Below, one piece after another: positions 26,087 to 37,200 of a stretch of DNA of 64,000 bases. Positions within the stretch are counted from its first letter, which is position 1. Each line of letters begins with the position of its first letter. Below the pieces are notes generated by a model that was not told where the DNA came from, made no database searches, and worked only from the letters and a program-made list of their open reading frames with translations. Location: the NCBI GenBank assembly GCA_937862885.1, contig CALMEE010000127.1:1-64000 (forward strand), written 5' to 3'. This DNA comes from an uncultured Planctomycetaceae bacterium (GTDB lineage: Bacteria; Planctomycetota; Planctomycetia; Pirellulales; Pirellulaceae). A program made the position numbers and the translations under genes.

Positions 26087-28189
26087 ATGGATGAGAGGAA
26101 GATGACATTGACGCTTCAAGATATTCAGCAGACAGCCATCAATACGATTCGCACCTTATCAATGGATGCGGTCCAACGGGCGAACAGCGGCCATCCTGGC
26201 ACGCCCATGGCATTGGCCCCGGTCGCTTACAAGCTATGGAATGATGTATTGAATTATGATCCAGATCATCCAAACTGGCCGTCGCGAGACCGATTTGTGT
26301 TGTCGTGTGGTCATGCGTCGATGTTGTTGTATTCGGTGTTACACTTGGCGGGTGTGAAACAGTCCGATGAATCAACGGAGCCGGCGATCACACTGGACAA
26401 CATCAAGAACTTCAGGCAATTGCACCAACCTTGTGCAGGTCATCCTGAATTCGGATTGGCCGCTGGAATTGAGATGACCACGGGACCATTGGGGCAAGGA
26501 GTCGCAACGAGCGTGGGCATGGCCATGGCCGCGAAGTGGATGGACGCGCGTTATGGTAACGGCACAAAGTTGTTCGACTTCAACGTTTACGTGCTTTGTT
26601 CTGACGGTGACATGATGGAAGGAGTGGGCTGTGAAGCTGCGTCACTTGCCGGGCACCTTAAGCTCTCGAATTTGTGCTGGATTTACGACGATAATCGCAT
26701 CACGATCGAGGGTTCAACCGATCTGACATTTTCAGAGCAAGTTGCCGATCGGTTCACGGCTTTGGGTTGGTCGGTATTCACGGTCGACGATGCAAATGAT
26801 TTGGACGCGATTCAGACAGCATTGGATGACTTCAAGCGAACGAGCGACTCGCCTACGCTCATTATTGTGCGAAGCATCATCGGCTACGGTGCGCCGAGCA
26901 AACAGAACACGGCTGACGCCCATGGCGCTCCGTTGGGCGAGGCTGAAGTGATGGCGGCAAAAGAGTTCTACGATTGGCCAACGGATGCCAAGTTTCTCGT
27001 TCCTGACGAAGTGCGAGAGCACTTTGCATCAGGAATCGGTGCGCGGGGACGTCGAAGATACGAGACTTGGCTTGAAGAGTGGTCAGCCTATCGCGGCAAG
27101 TTTCCCGAGCAAGCAAACGAATTAGAAATGATTTGGGCTGGCAGGTTGCCTGCGGAGTTTTGCCATGAGTTGCCAACGTTTGCTACGGACGTAAAAGGAA
27201 TGGCAACGCGAAAAGCTTCGGGGATCGTGCTGAATGCCGTTGCGAAAAATATTCCTTGGCTACTTGGTGGGTCAGCGGATTTGGCGGGCTCGAATAACTC
27301 GCTGCTGGAAGGGCAAAATGCCATTAGCTTTGCGTCGGAAAACTACGGAGGACGGAATCTGCATTTCGGAGTGCGTGAACATGCCATGGCCGCGATCTGT
27401 AACGGACTTTCATTATGCGGTCTGCGATCGTATGCAGCGACATTTTTTGTCTTCACTGATTACATGCGGCCGGCGATGCGATTAGCGGCCCTGATGAAAC
27501 AACCAGTGCTCTACATATTGACGCACGATTCAATTGGATTGGGGGAAGATGGCCCAACGCATCAACCGATCGAACATCTAGCGGCGTGTCGCGCCATTCC
27601 TAACCTTTTCGTATTTCGTCCGGCCGACGCAAATGAAGTTGCGATCGCATATAAGGCCGCCTTGACATTGCAGGAAACACCGGCAGCACTGGTACTCTCC
27701 AGGCAGAACTTGCCCACCGTGCCGAGACAGGAAAATCATCCGGCAAACGCTGAACAAGGAGGCCATGGATATCGTAACGTGGAAGGTGTCATGCGCGGCG
27801 GCTACGTGCTGCAGGATTCGCCACAAGCCCAAGTGATTATTGTCGGCACTGGAAGCGAAGTGCACTTATGTTTGCAAGCTGCTGAAAAGCTGGCTGAACA
27901 GAATGTTAACGCTCGGGTGGTAAGCATGCCTTGTTTCGAGTTATTTGACCAGCAGCCAGAGGAATATCGCCTGAGCGTGCTGCCGTCAAGAATTCGCGCG
28001 CGAGTTGCCGTGGAGGCCGGCTTGCGATTGGGCTGGGATAAGTATATTGGCTTGGACGGCGAATTTGTAGGAATGTCCGGATTTGGAGAATCTGCCCCCG
28101 CTGAGGTGTTATTCAAGCATTTTGGAATTACTGTTGACGCGATCGTCGCGGCGGCATTGCGTAGTCTGGCTCGGTGTTCGAACCGATGA
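26087..28189 (+). CDS. tkt: Transketolase
   Basis: Thiamine-diphosphate enzyme that moves two-carbon units between sugar phosphates in the pentose phosphate pathway. The 700-residue chain has NSGHPGTPM (substrate histidine), the ThDP/metal motif GDG-like CSDGDMMEGVGCEA with the following DDN, and the catalytic glutamate in FGVREHAM. DSIGLGEDGPTHQPIEHLA is the strongly conserved transketolase signature. The ATG at 26087 lies 8-9 bases after AGAGG. A second ATG at codon 6 is possible. It stands alone between two long non-coding stretches. rpe, the enzyme supplying its ketose substrate, is 12 kb away, and xylulokinase 24 kb away. Confidence 0.96.
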   Translation: MDERKMTLTLQDIQQTAINTIRTLSMDAVQRANSGHPGTPMALAPVAYKLWNDVLNYDPDHPNWPSRDRFVLSCGHASMLLYSVLHLAGVKQSDESTEPAITLDNIKNFRQLHQPCAGHPEFGLAAGIEMTTGPLGQGVATSVGMAMAAKWMDARYGNGTKLFDFNVYVLCSDGDMMEGVGCEAASLAGHLKLSNLCWIYDDNRITIEGSTDLTFSEQVADRFTALGWSVFTVDDANDLDAIQTALDDFKRTSDSPTLIIVRSIIGYGAPSKQNTADAHGAPLGEAEVMAAKEFYDWPTDAKFLVPDEVREHFASGIGARGRRRYETWLEEWSAYRGKFPEQANELEMIWAGRLPAEFCHELPTFATDVKGMATRKASGIVLNAVAKNIPWLLGGSADLAGSNNSLLEGQNAISFASENYGGRNLHFGVREHAMAAICNGLSLCGLRSYAATFFVFTDYMRPAMRLAALMKQPVLYILTHDSIGLGEDGPTHQPIEHLAACRAIPNLFVFRPADANEVAIAYKAALTLQETPAALVLSRQNLPTVPRQENHPANAEQGGHGYRNVEGVMRGGYVLQDSPQAQVIIVGTGSEVHLCLQAAEKLAEQNVNARVVSMPCFELFDQQPEEYRLSVLPSRIRARVAVEAGLRLGWDKYIGLDGEFVGMSGFGESAPAEVLFKHFGITVDAIVAAALRSLARCSNR

Positions 28190-28722
28190 GCGGGAACTTG
28201 TCTTGTTTCTGGTACGAGAATAGCCGGTATAGGACTTAAGTGGCTTGGCACAACCTACCGCACGCTACTGTTTGGCTGGTGCTGGTTGGACGGTGGCTGC
28301 GGAAATATAGTGTTTTCCAAGGTCCGAGTTTGGAACTCAAGCACGAAAATTTGACCAAGTCCTAGCGAGCAACTTCAACCGGGCTCAAGACAACGGCGGT
28401 TATGTTGTGTATGATTAACACGATTGTTGCGGGGTACCAGCCGTTTATCTGTCGGCACCCGTATCAACAAGTCGGCAATTTTTTTCGCTCGTTTTGATCA
28501 ACAGTACGTGAATGTCGCGGCCGTTTTATCGGTTACGCCACGAATTGCTGTTGACTGTCTGCGAATCAGTTCGGGTTCTTGGGATCAAGCGGACATCCAT
28601 TGCGGCCTGAACAAATTGCGACGAGGCGAAAAAGATTGAGAAACGCTGTACGTTACCTAGTCTTAGGTAATCAGTGCCGCGTTGATATACTTCAAGCGAA
28701 TTTGGATTGATAGAAAAAACCA
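28190..28722. other. Intergenic region
   Basis: Lies between transketolase and the MoxR operon. A 71-codon frame here has no ribosome site or motif and I do not count it. The promoter of the MoxR gene is expected near the right end. Confidence 0.45.
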
Positions 28723-29703
28723 ATGGACATGAGTGCAACGGCGGAAACCCTTGGAACTTTGCAGTTCGACCAAGGTTATTCGATCATCAGAAAACTCGAG
28801 GAGAACATCAGTGGTGTTGTTCTTGGTAAAAGCGATGTCGCCCGCATGTGCGTCGTTACATTACTGGCCGGGGAGCATCTCTTGTTGGAAGACGTGCCCG
28901 GCGTAGGCAAAACACTCATGGGGAAAGCCTTAGCGCGAAGTGTGGATGGCGAGTTTCGCCGTATTCAGTTCACACCGGATTTGCTTCCCAGTGATATTTT
29001 GGGGAGTTGCGTGTTCAACACGAAGACCCAAGAGTTCATCTTCAATCGTGGGCCGATCTTTAGCAACTTTGTGCTCGCGGATGAGATCAATCGGGCACCG
29101 CCAAGGACTCAGAGTGCGTTGTTGGAGGCCATGAGTGACCATCAAGTCAGCGTGGACGGCACTACGCATGACCTACCGCAGCCATTTATGGTCATTGCGA
29201 CTCAGAATCCTTTTGAGTTTGAAGGGACGTACGTGCTGCCAGAGAGCCAACTCGATCGTTTTCTCATGCGTATTTCGATGGGATATCCCAGCCGCGAATT
29301 CGAGCAAGAACTGTTGCTAAGTCATCGCAATGGCGAACCGGTCGACACACTCTCCTCGGTAGTTAATTCTGCCACCATATCGCAAGTACAGAATTTGGCG
29401 CGACAAGTTCGCGTCGATCAATCGATCGAAAGTTATATTTTGGACGTAGTTCGAGCGACGCGCGCTTCCAGCGATCTCAGAGTGGGGGTCAGCACGCGAG
29501 GCGTTTTGTTATGGTATCGCGCTTGCCAGGCGTTAGCTTTGGCTTCGGGGCGCGATTACGTTACGCCTGACGATGTCAAACACCTAGCATTACCGATCCT
29601 GGGTCATCGTGTGATGGCGAAAGGGATCGTCCAGGGGGGACAGCGTGATTCGGTCGAGGGGATCGTCAGAAGAATTGTTGAACAAGTACCGATTCCGGGA
29701 TAA
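28723..29703 (+). CDS. MoxR-family AAA+ ATPase
   Basis: A 326-residue AAA+ chaperone-type ATPase. Walker A is EDVPGVGKT, Walker B/sensor region is VLADEINRAPPRTQSALLEAM, and sensor-1 is IATQNPFEFEGTY, all standard for MoxR. The stop codon overlaps the next ATG (TAATG), coupling it to a DUF58 protein and followed by a transglutaminase. This MoxR-DUF58-transglutaminase set is widespread and is thought to assist assembly or metal insertion of protein complexes, or envelope maturation. The exact client is unknown. Confidence 0.92.
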   Translation: MDMSATAETLGTLQFDQGYSIIRKLEENISGVVLGKSDVARMCVVTLLAGEHLLLEDVPGVGKTLMGKALARSVDGEFRRIQFTPDLLPSDILGSCVFNTKTQEFIFNRGPIFSNFVLADEINRAPPRTQSALLEAMSDHQVSVDGTTHDLPQPFMVIATQNPFEFEGTYVLPESQLDRFLMRISMGYPSREFEQELLLSHRNGEPVDTLSSVVNSATISQVQNLARQVRVDQSIESYILDVVRATRASSDLRVGVSTRGVLLWYRACQALALASGRDYVTPDDVKHLALPILGHRVMAKGIVQGGQRDSVEGIVRRIVEQVPIPG

Positions 29704-30965
29704 TGACAGACCATCATCAATTGATTGATGCTAAGCGAACTCGGCGGTATCTCAGGATCACCCGGGAAGGTTGGTCCTACATTTTCATATTGAGCTTTGT
29801 GGTCATCGGCTCCATCTTGCAACAAATCAATTTGTTGATTGTTTTGGCAGGGCTAATGATTGCCCCTTTGTTGTTCAATTGGCGGATAGCCATGAACTCC
29901 ATATTCAAGCTACAGTTTCGAAGAATCTTGCCCGCCTGGGCACATGCTGGTCAGCGAGTTGCGGTCGAGTGGGAGGTATTAAATACTCGTACGCTGCTCC
30001 CGGCATGGGGCATCAAATGTACTGACTCCATTCGTCGCAAAGGGATACCGCCAAGAAAGGCCACTTCCGTAGACGCAATTATCGCGCAGATTTTGCCACA
30101 GAAATCTCAGTTCGCTTCGTTCACATGTCATTTTGGTCAACGCGGCATTTATTTCTTCGAAGGTGCAAAGATCTCGTCCAAGTTTCCGCTCGGTCTAGTG
30201 AACGCCTGGTATTACGATCGAAAACCAGTTGAGTTCTTTGTCGCGCCACGATTAGGCGTATTGACCGAAGTCTGGCACCGCAAGCTCGATGCTTCGGCCG
30301 TGGGTATTCGCTCTAAGTCGCGTCGAGTCGGCATCAACAATGATGAGTTTTTTGGATTGCGCCCATGGCAAAGCGGAGATAGCCGGAGGCACATCCATTG
30401 GCGCAGTACGGCCAAACAAGGTGAGTTGATCGTCAAACAATTTGACCAGCAGACCGACCGAGATTTCGCGTTGGTTTTGGATCTTTGGCAATCAGACGTT
30501 TCCACGCCGTCAGATATAGAGATCAGCGAGTTAGCCATCAGTTTTACGGCAACTGTCATTTCCACATTGCGACAGAAAATTCGTGGAAATGTTGCGATTG
30601 GATTGTGCGGCAAGACCGCGGCACTTCACATCGACCGCGTGAATCATGAGTTTGCAGCCAACGCATTACGCGATCTGGCTGATATCCAGCCTGCCAGCGA
30701 AAACCAATTCTCGCAACTCGTGTTGGCCATGGAGCAGGCTACAACTGGGTCGGCACCCCTCATCGTCATTAGCACCCGCTCTCGCGAAGCTGTGTTGGCC
30801 GAGCTTGATGCAAACATCGCTCCATCCGGCGAGTTTACAATTGACTGTATCCGCCGCGCAGATTGGATAACTGCCAATACACCTGAATTCAATGAATTAT
30901 TCACGTTGCAATTTCATGAACCGAACCAGAAAGTCGAGGTGCACAGTTATATTGCGACTGCTTAG
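29703..30965 (+). CDS. DUF58 domain protein
   Basis: A 420-residue protein starting with two close membrane segments (about residues 25-60) and then a soluble part. The DUF58 hallmark is GLRPWQSGDSRRHIHWRSTAKQ (here at about residue 217-238), followed by a von Willebrand A-like fold region. It overlaps the MoxR gene by one base. DUF58 proteins usually work with MoxR ATPases, and the membrane anchor places this one at the inner membrane facing the cytoplasm or periplasm. Confidence 0.88.
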   Translation: MTDHHQLIDAKRTRRYLRITREGWSYIFILSFVVIGSILQQINLLIVLAGLMIAPLLFNWRIAMNSIFKLQFRRILPAWAHAGQRVAVEWEVLNTRTLLPAWGIKCTDSIRRKGIPPRKATSVDAIIAQILPQKSQFASFTCHFGQRGIYFFEGAKISSKFPLGLVNAWYYDRKPVEFFVAPRLGVLTEVWHRKLDASAVGIRSKSRRVGINNDEFFGLRPWQSGDSRRHIHWRSTAKQGELIVKQFDQQTDRDFALVLDLWQSDVSTPSDIEISELAISFTATVISTLRQKIRGNVAIGLCGKTAALHIDRVNHEFAANALRDLADIQPASENQFSQLVLAMEQATTGSAPLIVISTRSREAVLAELDANIAPSGEFTIDCIRRADWITANTPEFNELFTLQFHEPNQKVEVHSYIATA

Positions 30966-31229
30966 GCGAACAACGGCTCTTCGGAGCCAATACTTGGACT
31001 GAGGATGCCGAATCGATTGAAATAAATTTGAAAAGTCCATGGATCCATAGTCCGCACGTCACTGGGGCACGATGCGACCCGACATGAGCTCCAGCTGGTT
31101 CGCTTGTGCGAAATTGTTACGATTTAAGGCAGGTGAGGTTCAAAAGACGTTCCATAGAGGGTACCTCCAACACGTTATGGCTAGTTTTCGCGATAGACGT
31201 CCGGTTAACTTTTACGACCGACATTTTTG

Positions 31230-33686
31230 ATGTTTACATTCGATCGATTTTTACAACTCGGCATTCTGGTTACGATTTCGTTGAGCGGATTGCTATTGGG
31301 ATTTGCTCAACAAGACATGACGATCGCCGTGGTTGCGATTTTGGGCGCGGTGACCGCTTATTTTGTTACTGAGTATTTCAAATGGTTTGAGTTTGATCAG
31401 TGGTTTGCCAACGCCGCCGCCATCTTAGTGACCATTTATGCGCTATCAGGTTTTGGTGGTGGTGATCGTGTATACCAATTGAAGGTTGTTGCAAACCTAT
31501 TGGTTTATCTGCAAACCATTCTGTTATTCCAGAAGAAGACGCCGAGGTTGCATTGGCAAGTGCTGGTACTCAGTCTGCTACAAGTCGTGGTGGCGGCGGT
31601 GTTTAATCTTGGTTTTGAAGGGGGATTACTGTTCGTCGCATACATGGTTGTGGCCGGTTGCACAACGATGTTGTTGCATTTGCACCATGATTCATGGAAC
31701 GTGCGGAGCAGAAACGAAGAACTGCGCGAAAAATTGGATGCGCGAGCGAAGACTGAACAAGAGCAAAAAACGATTTGGTTTGACCCCCATCCCGTGGCGA
31801 TTTATGAGCATGAAAACCGTGACCGATCGGTTCTGAAGCGACAGTTCAGGCATTACTCAGGTTTGGGATTCGCAGCCATTGTTTTCACAGCCTTGATGTT
31901 TTCAATGGTTCCGCGAGACGTCAGTTCATGGTCTGGACCAGATGACCAAGACGCACAGAAAGTCGGAGCATCGAAAACGATTAACCTGGATTACACAGGG
32001 GTCATCGAGTTATCCAGTGATTTGATCATGCGAGTTTCCTATTACGACGTCAGTCGTGACGAATCCGTGGAACTGGCTGAACCTCCATATTTGCGGGGCA
32101 TGCCCCTAAGTATTCTCACGTATAGCAAAGGTTCGACGAATTGGCGCGCCCCGTATGAGCGCGTCTCGGAAGCTAGTTTCGAGTATCCGGTGGACCAATT
32201 CCATTATAGCGGAGTCGATGAAGTTCAGTTTTTGACTCAAACAGTTGTGTTGGAGCCAACCACCGACCCACTGCTGTATTCGGCTGATCCCCACTTGCGT
32301 GATCGCACGACACCCAGCCAAGTGAAATACTGCCGAGAGTTAAAATGCCTTTCACGTGAAGTCACAAAAATGCCTAACGCAACCTTCGAGTACAGCTTGG
32401 TTGTGGCACGCCCTCAATCGGAACCGACGTTGCCCAATTTTGTGCCGGCTGGAATCTATTCCGTAGAGGCGCGACAACTCCTGAGCCAGGGATCGATGGC
32501 ATTTTCTGAACTACTGGATATGGACTACACGCGATATCCAACCTTGGCGCGCAAAGCAGAACAGCTCAGTGGTCGACTTTTGATTCGCGATGTCTCGGAT
32601 TATCAAATCGCATTGAATCTGGAAAAACACTTTCTGGACTCAAACATTTATCGGTACACGTTGGACTTATCCAGCTTTCCACGAGATCCCGCCTTGGATC
32701 CAGTGGAAGATTTTGTGAAAAACCATCGCAGTGGGCACTGCGAGTATTTTGCTTCAGCGCTAACGTTGATGCTGCGCAGCCAACGCATACCTGCGCGTTT
32801 AGTTGTCGGCTACCGTGGCGGGGAATTCAACAACATTGGCAAATATTATCGTGTTCAACAAAAACACGCGCATGCGTGGGTCGAAGCATACATCAAACCC
32901 AGCGATGTTCCCGCAAACATAGCGGCCACATCGCGCTCGGCTCGCAGGTTCGGTATCTGGTTGCGACTTGATCCCACGCCCCCCTCGAATTTTGGCTCCG
33001 GTGGCTTGATTACGAACGCGTCCGACGCCCTTGATTTGGCCAGAGCGTTTTGGAATGACTATGTCGTCCGCATGAGTGGCGAAGGAGAACTCACGTTATT
33101 GGCGGGCGAACGAAGGTCAAGTTCCGTCGTTGCCGAATTGATGCGATTGGATACTTGGGGCCGATATATGCGGCAAGTACGCGATTCCGTGACAAATCCA
33201 AATTCTCCATTTTTTTACTTCGCGATCCTGGGAACTTTAGCTTTGGTTGCCAGATTTATCCACCAGTTGAAAAAACGCCAAACTGAACTGCTGGGACGCA
33301 AAGCGCGCGAAGTCGGCTCGTTTAGGCAATTCATCGGCAAGTTAGTGCGTGTGGTTTCACCCCGGCTAGGAGACTGGATTGGCGGAATAGCGCCGGTGAC
33401 GCAGGCCGAAGTTCCATTTTACAAAGATCTCTGCGCACTATTGGCAAGGTACGATTTCCGCCGTGAGCCAAGTATCACGCAACTCGAATTTGCAAATCAA
33501 ATTTCGCGCAACTTGACGGATTCACAACACAAACTGCAGGCAACAAATTTGTTGGAACGATTGACGAGTCTTTTCTACCAGGTTCGATTTGGCGGCAAGA
33601 CACTTGAACCACAAGAACTGGCTTTTGCCAAATCGGCATTAGAAGAACTCGAAGACTTCTTTGAGAAAAAGAACCAGCCAAATTAA
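31230..33686 (+). CDS. Membrane-anchored transglutaminase-like protein (TgpA type)
   Basis: About 818 residues. Five or so hydrophobic segments fill the first 150 residues, another follows near 210, and one more near residue 660 after the catalytic domain. The transglutaminase core has the cysteine in SGHCEYFASALTLMLRSQ, the histidine in KHAHAWVEAYI and the aspartate in WLRLDPTPP. A DUF4129-like C-terminal part follows. I use the ATG at 31230 rather than the TTG just before it. The gap of 264 bases to DUF58 is wider than within the MoxR-DUF58 pair, so it may have its own promoter. Confidence 0.87.
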   Translation: MFTFDRFLQLGILVTISLSGLLLGFAQQDMTIAVVAILGAVTAYFVTEYFKWFEFDQWFANAAAILVTIYALSGFGGGDRVYQLKVVANLLVYLQTILLFQKKTPRLHWQVLVLSLLQVVVAAVFNLGFEGGLLFVAYMVVAGCTTMLLHLHHDSWNVRSRNEELREKLDARAKTEQEQKTIWFDPHPVAIYEHENRDRSVLKRQFRHYSGLGFAAIVFTALMFSMVPRDVSSWSGPDDQDAQKVGASKTINLDYTGVIELSSDLIMRVSYYDVSRDESVELAEPPYLRGMPLSILTYSKGSTNWRAPYERVSEASFEYPVDQFHYSGVDEVQFLTQTVVLEPTTDPLLYSADPHLRDRTTPSQVKYCRELKCLSREVTKMPNATFEYSLVVARPQSEPTLPNFVPAGIYSVEARQLLSQGSMAFSELLDMDYTRYPTLARKAEQLSGRLLIRDVSDYQIALNLEKHFLDSNIYRYTLDLSSFPRDPALDPVEDFVKNHRSGHCEYFASALTLMLRSQRIPARLVVGYRGGEFNNIGKYYRVQQKHAHAWVEAYIKPSDVPANIAATSRSARRFGIWLRLDPTPPSNFGSGGLITNASDALDLARAFWNDYVVRMSGEGELTLLAGERRSSSVVAELMRLDTWGRYMRQVRDSVTNPNSPFFYFAILGTLALVARFIHQLKKRQTELLGRKAREVGSFRQFIGKLVRVVSPRLGDWIGGIAPVTQAEVPFYKDLCALLARYDFRREPSITQLEFANQISRNLTDSQHKLQATNLLERLTSLFYQVRFGGKTLEPQELAFAKSALEELEDFFEKKNQPN

Positions 33687-34244
33687 TTCACGTTGCACGC
33701 CAGCCTAAATATTGCCCCACGGGTAATATGTTCTTCGGCCACCGTATCGAACTCCTCGATTCACGAGTGTAATCGCATTGTATACGATTTGGCCGACCGT
33801 CCTCCCGTACCCACGCGACGATTCCGAAATTATTCTCACATAAATGCGTTTTCCTTTTGTGCAAATTCATTTCGAGACGGTAGCCAATCGGCCAATCTGG
33901 TTTAAACTGAGTGCAAGACATTAATGGATTGTCACGACTGGAACCTAGAGTTGGTCGCCGTGGAATTTTTCGCAGTGCAGCGGAGAATAGGGCAGGTGTG
34001 ATGACCTCCACGACGCCAAAAGTAAGTGTGCCAGCGCATGATCACAACTGGCGTCACGCAACCGAAAAAATATGGAAATGTATTTTTGCGTTGACCACGA
34101 ACTGACGGAATACGCCACGTTATTGATGAAGATCGACGTTCATTTTGTCTTTCGGAACTCAACCAATTGGATTGCTTTTTCAGCCTGAGGTACACCATGT
34201 GCGGCCACTCTTGTTCTCCAGCTTTGTCACGGAGTTATTCTGTG
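33687..34244. other. Intergenic region upstream of the BNR-repeat protein
   Basis: No gene recognised. The downstream open frame extends 26 codons leftward past the likely start at 34245, but those codons precede the signal peptide and lack a ribosome site. Confidence 0.45.
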
Positions 34245-37200
34245 ATGACTGTAGTGCGTAATTTGTTTCAGCAACTCATCCTGGTTTGCTGTGGTGTGGC
34301 CATACCCGTATCTGCGGCCAACTCTTACGTTGTTAAACCCGATACATCGGCATGGGATCAACTCACCGGCACCATGTCGTATCGCAGCATCGGACCGTTT
34401 CGCGGTGGGCGAAGCGCTGCGTGTGTGGGTGTGAAGGCTAAGCCGAATGAATTCCTGTTCGGAGCGACAGGTGGCGGCGTATGGAAGACTAGTGACGGAG
34501 GTTCGAGTTGGTTCAATATTTCTGATGGATTCTTCGGTGGATCGATTGGAGCTGTGGCCATTGCCGATTCCGATCCAAACGTGATTTATGTGGGTGGCGG
34601 CGAGAAAACCGTGCGCGGCAATGTTTCTCATGGTGACGGCATGTGGAAATCCATGGACGGCGGAAAGACTTGGTCATTCATCGGCTTGGAGGATTCACAA
34701 TTTATTCCACGAATTCGCATTCATCCCCAAAATCCTGATGTGGTTTACGTGGCTGCCTTGGGACACTTGTTCGGTCCAAATCAGCAGCGTGGAGTCTTCC
34801 GATCAAAGGACGGCGGAAAGACCTGGGAGCGGGTTCTGTTTGTCAACGACGAAGCTGGTGCCGTCGACCTGATCATTGATCCAAACAATCCACGCATACT
34901 TTACGCAACAATTTGGCAAGTTAAACGCACACCCTACTCATTGGAGTCTGGTGGTCCAGCCAGTGGTATCTGGAAGAGCGTGGATTCCGGAGACACGTGG
35001 ACTGAGATCACGCGCAATTCAGGTCTACCGAGCGGATTGGTGGGCATCATTGGGGTTGCCGTGTCGCCAGTTAACAGCGACCGCGTTTGGGCACAAGTCG
35101 AAGCGGAAGATGGCGGCCTATTTCGCAGCGACGATGCGGGACAAACGTGGCGGCGCGTAAATCAAGATCGCAATCTAAGACAACGGGCTTGGTATTACAC
35201 GCGTGTTTATGCAGGTCCCCAGGATATTGACGAGGTGTATGTGTTGAATGTCCAATTTTGGCGTTCGCTAGATGGCGGTTCGACCTTCAAGTCCATTTCG
35301 ACGCCGCATGGAGACCATCATGACTTGTGGATTGATCCCAACGACCCTGATCGAATGATTATCGCTGACGATGGAGGTGCGCAGGTTTCCTTCAACCGCG
35401 GGGAGACGTTTTCGACCTACATGAATCAGCCGACTTCCCAATTCTATCGAGTGACGACCGACAACCATTTTCCATATCGTATTTATGGAGCTCAACAAGA
35501 CAACTCGACCGTGCGTATCTTTCATCGCAGCGATGCGTTTTCGATAACTGAACAAGATTGGGAGCCAACGGCGGGCGGGGAAAGTGGCCATTTGGCCCCT
35601 CATCCAACTGATCCGGACATCGTCTACGGCGGTTCCTACGGCGGATATTTGACAATGCTCAACCATCGCACTAAAGCAATTCGCAATGTGCATGTTTGGC
35701 CGGATAACCCGATGGGGCATGGAGCCGGGACGTTACGATATCGATTTCAATGGAACTTCCCGATTCACTTTTCACCTCACAATCCGGAACGGTTATATGC
35801 CGCGGCGAACGTCTTGTTTGTGACGGAGGATGGTGGCGAAAGTTGGCAACAACTCAGCCCCGATCTGACGCGCAACGACCAAAGCAAACTGGGTCCGTCC
35901 GGTGGTCCGATAACTAAAGACAACACAAGTGTCGAATACTATTGCACGATCTTCGCCTTTGCGGAATCGTCCCATGAAGAGGGGGTGTTGTGGGTTGGAT
36001 CCGATGATGGCCTTATTCACATTTCGCGCGACGCGGGAGCCAGCTGGGAAAATGTTACGCCGAGCGAGATGCCGGAGTGGGCTCAGGTCAACAGTATTGA
36101 AGTGCATCCGTTTGAGCCAGGTGGCCTGTACGTGGCCGCCACCCGGTATAAGTTGGACGACTTCCGGCCATACTTGTTCAAAACAGTGGACTATGGCAAG
36201 ACCTGGACGAGGATTAACGAAGGCATCGATCGCCAACATTTCACACGTGTTGTGCGTGCAGATCCAGTACGCAGAGGGCTCTTGTTTGCCGGCACGGAGC
36301 GCGGAATGTACATCAGCTTGAACGACGGACATGTTTGGCGGCCTTTTCAACTCGACCTGCCCATTGTGCCCATCACCGATTTAGCGATTAAAGAAAATGA
36401 CCTGATTGTCGCAACGCAAGGACGTTCGTTTTACGTGCTGGATGACCTGACGCCGTTGCATCAATGGGATGAGCATGCGTTATCGAACCAAGCCGCCACA
36501 ATCTTGCAACCACGCCCAACCTATCGAATGCGTGGCGGAGGAAGTGGGAAAGCAACATTAACTGCGGGAGCGAATCCACCGGCCGGTGTAACATTTCGCA
36601 TTTACTTGAAAGAAAACCCGACGCAGCCGATGCAACTTGTAATCATCGACGAACAAGGTGGCGTGCCAACCACGTTTTCTACCGATGCAAAACGAGACAA
36701 AGGCGAAACGGCAATGACGCTCAAGGCTGGCTTCAATACAGTTTATTGGGACATGTCCTATCCGCGTGCGGATACGTTTGACGGGATGGTGTTGTGGGGT
36801 GGCGGAACCAATGGGCCGCGGGCTGTACCCGGAACCTATCGCGCAATTCTCTCACCCGTGTCGACCCAAGTTAATACGCTCGACGCCAACGAAACGGATG
36901 CTTCGCCTGCCGCAGATCAAGTGTCTCATTCCATTGAATTTGAAATCCGCATCGATCCGCGTGCAACGGCTTCGATAGATGACTTGCAAAAACAGTTTGA
37001 TTTACTGATCGAGATTCGGGACAAGTTGAGCGAAACTCATCGCGCCATCAAAAAAATTCGAGATATCAAACAGCAGATCTCTGGACTTCATCAAAGAATT
37101 AAAGACAATTCCTTGTATAAGGATATCGTTGATCAAGGAAACGCAATACTGACTCAGCTTACTCATATCGAAGAGGAGTTGTACCAAACCCGCATGCAGA

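Noticed and set aside
28424..28639. 71-codon plus-strand frame upstream of the MoxR gene
   Set aside because: Low-complexity residues and no ribosome site, so taken as intergenic.
34167..34244. Leftward extension of the BNR-repeat protein
   Set aside because: The signal peptide and a GGAG site point to the ATG at 34245. The 26 added codons are not family-like.
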